Origin: Gemmatimonadota bacterium
Lineage (GTDB): Bacteria; Gemmatimonadota; Gemmatimonadetes; Gemmatimonadales; GWC2-71-9
Reading direction: 5' to 3'
NCBI GenBank assembly: GCA_024640185.1
Contig: JAHEFN010000107.1
Span: forward strand, 1 to 7,515
Length of the DNA stretch: 7,515 nt
A model generated the notes under the pieces. The model saw only the letters and a program-made list of their open reading frames with translations, had not been told where the DNA came from and did no database searches. Positions 1-6,005 of the stretch are shown piece by piece. Numbering within the stretch: the first letter of the stretch is position 1; every line of letters begins with the position of its first letter. The translations under genes and the position numbers were made by a program.

Positions 1-1534
1 GGGCATCGTTGATGACATTGGCCTGGGCGGCTGGATTGGCGGCCTGCCCCGGGGCAGCGATCCTTCGCCGCCCGGCGCCGCCACCGACGTTCATCACCCC
101 CTCAGGCTGCGAGAATCGGAGCAGCTCGTCGCACATCCCCTGCGCGTTGCCGCACAACTGGTTGATCACCAGGCCGCCGCTCGCCGCGGGGGTCGTCACA
201 AGGACCGAGGCACCCGAGGTGCCGTCGAAGTCGGTCTCGGCGAAGAACAACACCAGGTCCGGCTCCGGGGCACGATCCCAGCGCCATCCCTCCATCGCGG
301 TCCCACCCGACGTGTAGGTCCGCTCGGTTGGCTCGCCGTGGCGGATCCAGATCACCCCGCGGTCATCCAGCAACTCCTGCTCGATACCGAACTCGCGAAA
401 CGGGACATCCGCACCAAGGGTGGCCGCGTATTCGGACGTTGCCGTCCGGGTACGTTCAGCATCCTCGATCGAGCCGTTCTCCAGCGCGATCGACCGGGTA
501 TCTCCGGCCATCGACACGCTGCGGAACTTCTGGCGCCCCTTCTGTGGAATGACCACCCGGAAGTGGCCCATCGCCTCCTCGTAGCGGACATAGTGCTCGA
601 TGAGCCGCTCCCCCGGTGCGCGGCCATCGCGAACATCGCGGTCGACCCAGAAGGCAGCCATCCAGTCGGAGCGCTCGGGCACCGGCGTGCGATCCCACAC
701 GCGCAGTTCCTCCGGGCCGGCGACCCAGCGAAGTTCCTCCCGGTAGCGCTCCCTCGCCGTGGTGGTGGTGGCCAGCGAGGCACCGGCGATCAGGGCCGCC
801 CGCCCCTCGTCGCTGCGCTGGAGTCGGTGCAGGATCCGCGCAAGTTCGAGGTGGACCGAACCGGAGTCGGCCCCGGCGACGAGCGCCTCGCGCAGCATCA
901 CGACGGCGGTGTCGTTGTCACCGGCCTCACGCTCGACCAGTGCCACACCGAGGCGGGCTGCCGGGGAGAGCGGCAGTTGGTGCCGCAGTCGGCGCAGCAT
1001 CTCGCGGCGATCTCCCATCTGGGAGGCCCCCTCGCGCGGAAACGGCGCGATCGCCAAGGCCTCGGCGGCGAGCAGGAAGGTGGGCTCGATCTCGAGCGCA
1101 CGGACGAGCGCATGGCTGGCACCCGCTTCGCTGGTCACACCAAGCGGCTGCAGCGGCCCTTCACGCGCGAGGACGCCGGCCCGCGGCAGCTGCAGTCGCG
1201 CCATCGCCAGGGCATACCAGCCGGTCGCCCATTCGGGCTCCTCGCCGATCACCCGGCGCAGCGCCATCTCGGTGTCGAACGCGAGACCGGGCTTGGGATC
1301 ACGTTCGATGCGCTTGAGGTCGAGAAGCTCACCGCAGAGTCGCCCCAGGGTTCCCGGATACGACCCGCAGCGCGAGGCCTCAGGGATCGGGGTCCCGGGT
1401 CCGGTCCTCGCGAGCTCGGCCAGGATCGAATCGACAGCCGCACGCGGCGCGCCTTCCTGGGCCGCGATGTTGGCGGGAAGCGACAAGAAGGCGACTACAA
1501 CGAGCAGGAGCGAGAGACGGGTAGCACGACCCAT
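1..1534 (-). CDS. Secreted GWxTD-like protein with N-terminal helical repeats (3' end outside window)
   Basis: The frame is open from ATG at 1534 to the left edge: 511 codons and no stop, so the C-terminus is missing. Residues 1-25 form a signal peptide (basic MGRATR, hydrophobic core, cleavage near NIAAQ), so the protein is exported. Residues about 85-275 are Ala/Leu-rich helical pairs resembling TPRs, for example around WYALAMARL (106-114) and LREALVAGAD (214-223). Residues 291-405 match the GWxTD-family layout: an AFW..RD..DG segment (294-304), then LDDRGVIWIRHGEP (389-402), followed by a W-x-W strand (417-419). The family GW-x-TD signature is replaced by LLDDRG. Cysteines occur at 56/67 and 461/468, and the end seen is Gly/Ala/Pro-rich low complexity. 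The next gene upstream (1636-2487) is a shorter paralogue. Only a weak GGGA precedes the ATG, so the start was chosen for the signal peptide. Function is unknown. The reading frame is very secure; the family call is fairly secure. Confidence 0.85.
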   Translation of the reverse strand, partial: MGRATRLSLLLVVVAFLSLPANIAAQEGAPRAAVDSILAELARTGPGTPIPEASRCGSYPGTLGRLCGELLDLKRIERDPKPGLAFDTEMALRRVIGEEPEWATGWYALAMARLQLPRAGVLAREGPLQPLGVTSEAGASHALVRALEIEPTFLLAAEALAIAPFPREGASQMGDRREMLRRLRHQLPLSPAARLGVALVEREAGDNDTAVVMLREALVAGADSGSVHLELARILHRLQRSDEGRAALIAGASLATTTTARERYREELRWVAGPEELRVWDRTPVPERSDWMAAFWVDRDVRDGRAPGERLIEHYVRYEEAMGHFRVVIPQKGRQKFRSVSMAGDTRSIALENGSIEDAERTRTATSEYAATLGADVPFREFGIEQELLDDRGVIWIRHGEPTERTYTSGGTAMEGWRWDRAPEPDLVLFFAETDFDGTSGASVLVTTPAASGGLVINQLCGNAQGMCDELLRFSQPEGVMNVGGGAGRRRIAAPGQAANPAAQANVINDA

Positions 1535-1635
1535 GGGGTCATCCCGGGAACAGGGGTGTCGAGCAGGAGATCAGCGACACGGGGTCGCCTGCGAAGACGA
1601 TAGCAACGGTCCTCCAACGCCACCAGCCACGGTGG

Positions 1636-2487
1636 CTACCTCTCGGCCGTGGCTCGGTCGGTGGTCGTCAACAGCTTGATCGCCTGGAGGGCCTGCTGAC
1701 GGACCTGTTCCAACTGCTCGGGCGGAACCGGCGACGGACGAGCGGCCACCCGACAGTAGAGCGGGTCGATGTCGCAGAGGGCGGTGAAGGTCTCCAGTGG
1801 CGGGGCGGCCACAAGAGTCCCGCTGCCGCTCGATCCATCGAAGAGGGTCTCCATGAAATGGACCGTCGTCGCCTCACCGTCGCGCTGGTAGGTCCAGCTC
1901 TCGAGACCGTGGCGGGCCGAGAGGGTGCGAGCCTCTGGCTCACCGTGTCGGATGTAGAGCACCGCGCGGTCGTCGAGGTCGCCCTGGGTCGGCACGAAGT
2001 CTCGGAGCGACCCGAGGCCATACCCCGCGGCCGAGGTGCCGGCCGAGACGCGCATGACCTGTACCCCACCCCTCCCGGGATTCTGGCGGTAACGTGCCGT
2101 GGCCTGGTCGACCCGACGCACATGCTCCACCAGCCGGCCACCGGCCTCGAGACCGTCACGAGCGTCCCGCTCTGCCCAGAACGCTCTCACGAAGTGGGGT
2201 CTGGACGACGGCGCCGTCTCCCGCCACACCGCCCACTCGCCTGGTGTTGCGATCCAACCCAGGTCACGCTCGAAGAGCTCCCAGTCGGCCGGGGTGCGGG
2301 CGCGAGCTGCGCCTTCGAGGTAACTCGCCAAGCCGGCGGCATGCTGGCCGTTTCGCAACTGGTCGCGAGCGCGGGCGAGGAGTTCGGCAACCGTGGTATC
2401 GGCGACCTGGCCGAGCCCGGTTTGGGGGAGCATCTGGGGGGGACCAGCGAAGAGGACGGTGGCGCTGAAGGCGAGAGCGACAGACAT
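1636..2487 (-). CDS. Secreted GWxTD-like protein, short paralogue of the downstream gene
   Basis: A 283-residue protein of unknown function, predicted to be exported: residues 1-15 are a short hydrophobic signal-like segment (MSVALAFSATVLFAG). The start is ATG 2487 because AGGAG lies 8 nt upstream. A longer frame from TTG at 2526 would place an unlikely polar leader before the signal. Residues 26-95 are helical. RAFWAERDARDG (101-112) and LDDRAVLYIRHGEP (171-184) align with the same segments of the neighbouring 511+ residue protein, as do LFDGSSGSGTLV (215-226) and a C-x6-C pair (C238, C245). As in the neighbour, the canonical GW-x-TD signature is absent and LDDR occupies the position. The C-terminus is a charged helix ending in a TAG stop. 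It lacks most of the helical-repeat region of its paralogue. The 101-nt gap to the downstream gene shows no convincing terminator, so co-transcription is plausible. Confidence 0.85.
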   Translation of the reverse strand: MSVALAFSATVLFAGPPQMLPQTGLGQVADTTVAELLARARDQLRNGQHAAGLASYLEGAARARTPADWELFERDLGWIATPGEWAVWRETAPSSRPHFVRAFWAERDARDGLEAGGRLVEHVRRVDQATARYRQNPGRGGVQVMRVSAGTSAAGYGLGSLRDFVPTQGDLDDRAVLYIRHGEPEARTLSARHGLESWTYQRDGEATTVHFMETLFDGSSGSGTLVAAPPLETFTALCDIDPLYCRVAARPSPVPPEQLEQVRQQALQAIKLLTTTDRATAER

Positions 2488-2495
2488 CGTGACGG

Positions 2496-2500
2496 CTCCT
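2496..2500 (-). promoter_or_regulatory. Ribosome binding site fixing the start at 2487
   Basis: On the minus strand this reads AGGAG, 8 nt before the ATG at 2487. It is a near-ideal Shine-Dalgarno sequence. It favours the ATG over the in-frame TTG at 2526, which has no comparable site and would bury the signal peptide. Confidence 0.75.
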
Positions 2501-2601
2501 GAAGGATTCACGGAGCTGTTGCGCAACCATCAGGCCGCAGGATGACGCGATACAAGCTGTTTCACTACAATGACTTGATCCAAGACACGTCGGCGCAGAT
2601 G

Positions 2602-2626
2602 GCCCCCAATGTCCACTATTGAGGGC
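2602..2626 (-). terminator. Hairpin after the barrel gene, possible weak terminator
   Basis: Nine-base arms (2602-2610 and 2618-2626) pair around a 7-nt loop. On the minus strand the arms are GCCCTCAAT and ATTGGGGGC, with one G-U wobble. The hairpin begins 33 nt past the stop of the 2660-3337 gene. No T-run follows, so termination is uncertain. It could instead be an attenuating or mRNA-stabilising structure between that gene and the one at 1636-2487. Confidence 0.35.
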
Positions 2627-2659
2627 GCCATGTCCCGGCCATGACTCCAGATTCCTGCC

Positions 2660-3337
2660 TCAGGGCCTGGATTGGAGCGAGAGCCCCCACTGGAGGTGGA
2701 GAGCGAGGTTGGTGAGGTCGGCATGCCCGTCCGCAACGTTCACCCGCAGGCGAGCGACGGTGGTCTTGGCGGCAAACGAGGCGTGGAGCGGCCCAACGAG
2801 TTTGAACCGACGGGCCACCGTGCCCAGGAGGGTCCCACCGGCGAGTTCGTACCGAGACGAGAAGATCCCGCTCGCAAAGCTGTAGGACTTGCCGCGGATG
2901 TTGGAGATCGGGACGGCGAAACTTGGCCCCGCACCGACCCCGAACTCGAATCCGCCTCGACGCCAGTGGCGCTCGACGAGGAGGTTGTTGATTCCATTGG
3001 TGATCCGGAACCGGAAGACCTCGTCGGTGGGATTGTCGAGATAGAGCTTGTGGTGCATGTACTCGAAGGCCCAGGCGGAATTCCCCTTCCAATTCGAGAC
3101 CCTCGCCGCGTAATACCATGTCGGCCGCCATGGGCGGGTCGACCAGTCGGCGTCGATGTGGATCTCCTCCTCCCCCTCCTGTGCGATCGTCAACGGCGTC
3201 CCGAGGTTGAAGGCGTTGCCAAACCACCCCTCGAGCCGCCACTGGGCGCTCGCGGCCGATGGCAGAACGAGCAGTGGCAACAGCACCGCAAGGGTCAGCG
3301 CGACAGGGGAAATCCGGCGGGGAGGGGACGTGGGCAC
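2660..3337 (-). CDS. Predicted outer-membrane beta-barrel protein, unknown function
   Basis: A 225-residue protein from a GTG start. Residues 1-31 are a clear signal peptide: basic PPRR, then a hydrophobic ALTLAVLLPLLVL core and cleavage after SAASA. The mature part, starting QWRLEGWFG, alternates polar and hydrophobic residues with many aromatics and glycines, as in small outer-membrane barrels. It is about 194 residues, enough for 8 strands. Notable segments are WYYAARVSNW (74-83), FEYMHHKLYL (91-100, adjacent histidines), RITNGINNLL (111-120) and VGAGPSFAVPISNIRGK (134-150). These conserved-looking His/Asn/Arg positions may mark an active or binding site, but I cannot name the family with confidence. 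Small lipid-A-modifying barrels are one possibility. The start is chosen by GGAG 9 nt upstream; the alternative TTG at 3433 adds 32 non-signal residues. The gene is divergent from the OmpA gene and lies upstream of two secreted-protein genes on the same strand. Confidence 0.78.
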   Translation of the reverse strand: MPTSPPRRISPVALTLAVLLPLLVLPSAASAQWRLEGWFGNAFNLGTPLTIAQEGEEEIHIDADWSTRPWRPTWYYAARVSNWKGNSAWAFEYMHHKLYLDNPTDEVFRFRITNGINNLLVERHWRRGGFEFGVGAGPSFAVPISNIRGKSYSFASGIFSSRYELAGGTLLGTVARRFKLVGPLHASFAAKTTVARLRVNVADGHADLTNLALHLQWGLSLQSRP

Positions 3338-3346
3338 GGGGCGACG

Positions 3347-3350
3347 CTCC
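3347..3350 (-). promoter_or_regulatory. Ribosome binding site supporting the GTG start at 3337
   Basis: On the minus strand this reads GGAG within CTGGAG, 9 nt before GTG 3337. The GTG places the hydrophobic signal-peptide core at residues 12-25. The upstream TTG at 3433 would put a 32-residue polar leader in front of it. Confidence 0.55.
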
Positions 3351-3423
3351 AGAAAGGGCTCGAAGGGCAATCTACAGCCGCCGATCAGAGCCGCAGGGAG
3401 CTCGGGGGCGGAACGTGGTTTGC

Positions 3424-3453
3424 TGGTAAACAAACGGCCGAATCAGGTATATT
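3424..3453 (+). promoter_or_regulatory. Candidate upstream promoter for the OmpA gene
   Basis: TATATT at 3448-3453 matches the sigma-70 -10 consensus at 5 of 6 positions and lies in the most AT-rich part of the window. A weak -35 (TGGTAA, 3424-3429) sits 18 bp upstream. Transcription would begin near 3460, giving a leader of about 160 nt that includes the dyads at 3469-3481 and 3529-3544. The -35 match is poor, so this is a candidate only. Confidence 0.3.
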
Positions 3454-3529
3454 TGTTGCTTAGTAGGCGGCCAGAGTGGCCAAGACAGGCTCTTGCGCCG
3501 TTCCGAACCCGGTGTTTTCGTTGAAGACG

Positions 3530-3556
3530 TTGTGGCAAGACAACTTACGGTATTCT
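3530..3556 (+). promoter_or_regulatory. Candidate proximal promoter for the OmpA gene
   Basis: TTGTGG (3530-3535) and TATTCT (3551-3556) resemble sigma-70 boxes and would give a leader of about 60 nt. The 15-bp spacer is shorter than the usual 16-18. The dyad GTTGT-N6-ACAAC (3529-3544) overlaps the -35 box and spacer, where an operator would lie. Low certainty. Confidence 0.25.
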
Positions 3557-3623
3557 GACGCCCCCGCCGACAGCCGTTGACGTGGCACGATGAAACCGGA
3601 GCAATCCAATTAGGGAGACAGAG

Positions 3624-4844
3624 ATGCGTTACAGAGGTTTGGCATTGGTCGCTGCGCTGGCAGTGGTCGCACCGTTGGCGGCCCAGAGCAAGGGAAACGT
3701 GGAGATTGGCGGCTTCGGCCGGTACACCAGCTTCCCTGATTCCTATGAGCTCCGCGGTGACAACGCGAACAAGCTCGGCGGGGGTGCCCGTCTCGGCGTC
3801 TTCCTGAGCGACAAGTTCGCCATCGAACTCGACGGGTCCATCAACCCGACCGACCTCGCCGGCGACCAGGCCGTCATTCCGGCAAGCGCGGGGGCGCGGT
3901 CGATTCCGCTGCGCTACACCCCGTTCCACCTCTACGGCGTCTACAACCAGCCGATCGGTGAGAGCGTCGCCTTCATGATTGGTGGCGGTGCCAACTACAC
4001 CAAGCTCACCAAGGGCATCGAGCAGTCCGATTTCGGTGTCGGTGCACTCGCCGGCTTCCGGATCAAGGCGCTCGACTGGCTGCACCTCCGCCTCGAAGGC
4101 ACGGCGGACATGATCCCGAATGGCTTCAACGACGAGAGCAATGTCTATCTCGGCGCCCAGGCCGGCCTGTCGCTGGTCCTCGGCGGTTCGTGCAATCACG
4201 AGACCGACATGATCGGCATCCGGCCCTCGAGCACCACGCTTGAGCCAGGGCAGAGCGCGACCTTCATGGCCGACGCGACCTGGTGCGACAAGCCTGACGC
4301 GGTGGTCTACCGCCTCAGTGGGCCCGGCACCATCGACTCGCTGACTGGCCGCTACACGGCCACCACCGCGGGCACCGCCCGTGTCACTGCCTACTCACGC
4401 CGCGGTGGGTTGATGTCGAGTGCCAACGTGACGGTCCGTGCGCCGGCCCCGCCGCCGCCGCCACCGCCACCACCACCGCCACCGCCGCCACCGGCACGGC
4501 CGGCGTACGCGTTCCAGATGGAGATGGTGCACTACCGCTTCGACCGGTCCGACCTGACCGCCGGGGCGAAGGACACCCTGAACGCCGTGGCAACCACGCT
4601 GAAGGCACACCCTGAGGTGAATGTCGACATCATCGGCCACACCGACTGGGTCTACACCGAGGCGTACAACATGCGGCTCTCACAGGCCCGTGCCGAGACG
4701 GCGCGCAAGTACCTGATTGAGCAGGGCGTTGCCGCCGATCGCATCAGCATCAAGTGGCGCGGTGAGTCGGAGCCGGTTGCCGACAACAACACCTCGGCTG
4801 GTCGGGCAATGAACCGTCGGGCCGAGATCAAGCAGAACAACTGA
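3624..4844 (+). CDS. OmpA-family outer-membrane protein with Ig-like domain and polyproline linker
   Basis: A 406-residue protein that anchors the outer membrane to peptidoglycan. AGGGAG (3612-3617) lies 6 nt before the ATG. Residues 1-20 are a signal peptide ending APLAAQ. Residues 24-188 are an OmpA-like barrel with glycine/aromatic strands such as VEIGGFGRY and AFMIGGGANY, closing with LSLVLGG. Residues 190-272 look like a bacterial Ig (Big2-like) domain, with LEPGQSATFMADATW, then GTIDSLTGRYTATTAGTARVTA. Its C190 and C221 may form a disulfide. Residues 276-290 are 15 consecutive prolines. Residues 296-406 are an OmpA C-terminal domain: FDRSDLT, GHTD, YNMRLSQARA and GRAMNRRAEI. D341 and R356 occupy the two positions known to contact diaminopimelate in this family. 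The gene appears monocistronic, with the strong hairpin 4854-4899 just downstream. The domain order is certain; the identity of the Ig subfamily is not. Confidence 0.93.
   Translation: MRYRGLALVAALAVVAPLAAQSKGNVEIGGFGRYTSFPDSYELRGDNANKLGGGARLGVFLSDKFAIELDGSINPTDLAGDQAVIPASAGARSIPLRYTPFHLYGVYNQPIGESVAFMIGGGANYTKLTKGIEQSDFGVGALAGFRIKALDWLHLRLEGTADMIPNGFNDESNVYLGAQAGLSLVLGGSCNHETDMIGIRPSSTTLEPGQSATFMADATWCDKPDAVVYRLSGPGTIDSLTGRYTATTAGTARVTAYSRRGGLMSSANVTVRAPAPPPPPPPPPPPPPPPARPAYAFQMEMVHYRFDRSDLTAGAKDTLNAVATTLKAHPEVNVDIIGHTDWVYTEAYNMRLSQARAETARKYLIEQGVAADRISIKWRGESEPVADNNTSAGRAMNRRAEIKQNN
4449..4493 (+). repeat. Trinucleotide CCG/CCA tract encoding 15 prolines
   Basis: Fifteen proline codons in a row, all CCG or CCA, form an imperfect in-frame microsatellite inside the OmpA-family gene. 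It encodes a stiff polyproline linker between the Ig-like and peptidoglycan-binding domains. Runs of three or more prolines stall ribosomes, and EF-P is known to relieve this. The repeat could also change length by slippage without breaking the frame. Confidence 0.95.
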
Positions 4845-4853
4845 CGGTAGCGA

Positions 4854-4899
4854 ACACGAAGAAGCCCCCGGCGAGCAATCGTCGGGGGCTTCTTCGTGT
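4854..4899. terminator. Bidirectional intrinsic terminator between convergent genes
   Basis: The 17-base arms 4854-4870 and 4883-4899 are perfect reverse complements. The inner bases continue the pairing through one G-U wobble and three further pairs to a GCAA tetraloop, giving about 21 bp in all. A G/C-rich core (CCCCCG/CGGGGG) sits inside an A/T-richer base. On the plus strand the 3' arm contains CTTCTTCGTGT but no separate U-run follows. The hairpin lies 9 nt past the OmpA stop and 9 nt past the stop of the 4909-5910 gene, so it serves both strands. Confidence 0.85.
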
Positions 4900-4908
4900 C
4901 GGTCACCG

Positions 4909-5910
4909 TCACGTCTCGGTCGGCAGGAACTCCGTCCGATACATCGCCAGCAGCTCGAAGAAATACGACAACGCCAGCGGACCGAGCAGCAGTCCGAGGA
5001 TCCCCAGGTAGCTCACCCCCGCGATGGCCCCGACCAAGGTGATCATCGGATGGATCTGGGCATAGCGATTGGACACCCACGGCCGAATCAGGTTGTCGAC
5101 GTTGCTGATGATGACCAGGCCGATCAGCACGAGGCCGACTGCCGCGCCCACCCTGCCATCGGTGTAGAGGACGATGGCACCCGGGAGCCAGACCAGCCCG
5201 CTGCCCAGCACCGGCAGGATCGAGAAGATCAAGGTGACCGCCCCCCAGAAGACGGCGTTGCCGAGCCCGAAGATCGAGAAGGTGATCGCCATCATCACCC
5301 CCTGGGTCAGCGCGGAGAGACCGGTGCCGATCACCGTGCTCTTCGTCACCGCGCTGAACCGCTCGCGAATTGCATCGGTGTTCTCATCGGAGAACGGAAT
5401 GAACGGCCGTACCCAGCGCCACGCCGCGTCGGGATCCTGAAGGATGTAGTAGAGCCCGATCAGCGCGAAGATCACGTTCAGGGTGATCCGTGCCACCCTG
5501 CCGATCAGCGAGAGCGCCCCGCCACCGAGGAGACCAACCAACCGGGAGCCGAATTCGCGCAGTTGCTGTCCGACCGCGTAGCCGCCGATGGTCACTTCAT
5601 CGAGCCGGTCCATCACCGGCGAGGCCACCACTGCCCCTGCTGCGTCCTGAGCCTGGCCCACGAGCAACGAGATGATCCAAGTGAACGGCAGGATGATCCC
5701 GACCAGCGCCACGGTGATCACCAGCGACGTGGCGAGGGTCTTCCTGCGGACACGAGGCACCAGCCACTCGTGCAGCGGCGCCAGGATGATGTAGAGGACC
5801 GGCGCTCCGATGAGCCCGGAGGCATAGGGGAGCAGCGCGATCAAGATGGCCAGCCCGAGGGCGGCGACGAGGACAGCGGCCTGCTGGTGCTTGGTGTCGA
5901 GGAATGCCAT
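4909..5910 (-). CDS. AI-2E family (PerM/TqsA-like) membrane protein
   Basis: A 333-residue inner-membrane protein of the AI-2E/UPF0118 family. Known members include TqsA, linked to autoinducer-2 export in E. coli, and sodium/proton antiporters; substrates of most others are unknown. Visible features are two N-terminal hydrophobic segments (about 11-47), one at 59-85, an amphipathic loop (86-135), then ALIGLYYILQD (149-159), a polar stretch (160-195) and GLSALTQG (197-204). Next come FWGAVTLIFSILPVLGSGLVWLP in outline (221-243) and the C-terminal signature NVDNLIRPWV (270-279), IHP (286-288) and GILGLLLGPLAL (303-314). Length and motif order are typical. ATG 5910 was chosen over a TTG at 5988. 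No good Shine-Dalgarno precedes either, so the start is less certain than the identity. The gene is divergent from the ABC permease gene. Confidence 0.92.
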   Translation of the reverse strand: MAFLDTKHQQAAVLVAALGLAILIALLPYASGLIGAPVLYIILAPLHEWLVPRVRRKTLATSLVITVALVGIILPFTWIISLLVGQAQDAAGAVVASPVMDRLDEVTIGGYAVGQQLREFGSRLVGLLGGGALSLIGRVARITLNVIFALIGLYYILQDPDAAWRWVRPFIPFSDENTDAIRERFSAVTKSTVIGTGLSALTQGVMMAITFSIFGLGNAVFWGAVTLIFSILPVLGSGLVWLPGAIVLYTDGRVGAAVGLVLIGLVIISNVDNLIRPWVSNRYAQIHPMITLVGAIAGVSYLGILGLLLGPLALSYFFELLAMYRTEFLPTET

Positions 5911-6005
5911 GGAGCGAAACGGTAGGGGGTTCCCTTCGAGTGCGCCAGTTTCTGGGGCGGTGTTCCGTGTTGAAACCTGCGGGGTCAATCAATCGTCTGG
6001 CGGCC
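5911..6005. other. Short divergent promoter region, no clear boxes
   Basis: These 95 bp lie between the starts chosen for two divergent membrane-protein genes and must supply both with promoters unless transcription enters from outside. TTGAAA at 5970-5975 (+) resembles a -35 box, but no matching -10 box follows at proper spacing. GTG 5967 is an alternative in-frame start for the permease gene. Confidence 0.4.

Larger units (their letters stand above)
3338..3623. other. Divergent intergenic region between barrel gene and OmpA gene
   Basis: These 286 bp separate two divergently transcribed outer-membrane protein genes and should hold the promoters of both. The stretch 3419-3465 is clearly more AT-rich than the surroundings. 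Small dyads are visible: GTTTG/CAAAC at 3418-3422 and 3431-3435, GGCCA-GAG-TGGCC at 3469-3481, and GTTGT-N6-ACAAC at 3529-3544. I find no convincing ORF or complete tRNA, and no clear promoter for the minus-strand gene. Confidence 0.6.

Noticed and set aside
338..1603. Long plus-strand open frame of 421 codons
   Set aside because: It is antisense to the 511+ codon minus-strand gene, which has a signal peptide, recognisable domain and a paralogue next door. The plus-strand product is Arg/Gly/Pro-rich with no domain or signal; it reflects high third-position GC.
1619..1636. Inverted repeat GCCACC-N6-GGTGGC after the short GWxTD-like gene as a terminator
   Set aside because: The stem is only 6 bp, overlaps the stop codon, competes with a nested repeat and is not followed by a T-run. 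It is unlikely to end transcription.
3448..3455. TATATTTG matching the Bacteroidetes TAnnTTTG promoter element
   Set aside because: The TTTG upstream (3419-3422) is 25 bp away rather than about 19-21, and the gene content does not indicate Bacteroidetes; the sigma-70 reading of TATATT is kept as a candidate instead.
2672..3463. Plus-strand open frame of 263 codons
   Set aside because: Antisense to the predicted barrel gene, whose signal peptide and barrel pattern are clear. The plus-strand translation is charged low-complexity sequence without a recognisable fold.
3466..3520. tRNA-like sequence with a GTTCCGAAC segment resembling a T arm
   Set aside because: No pairing acceptor stem, no anticodon stem in the right place, and the T-loop motif is off by one base; no complete cloverleaf can be drawn.
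4395..4640. Minus-strand frames with Trp/Arg-rich repeats opposite the proline tract
   Set aside because: They arise from reading the CCG/CCA repeat in reverse and overlap the well-supported OmpA-family gene.
5050..5925. Plus-strand open frame of 291 codons
   Set aside because: Antisense to the AI-2E family gene. The product is rich in Asp, Arg, His and Gln, as expected when a hydrophobic membrane gene is read backwards.
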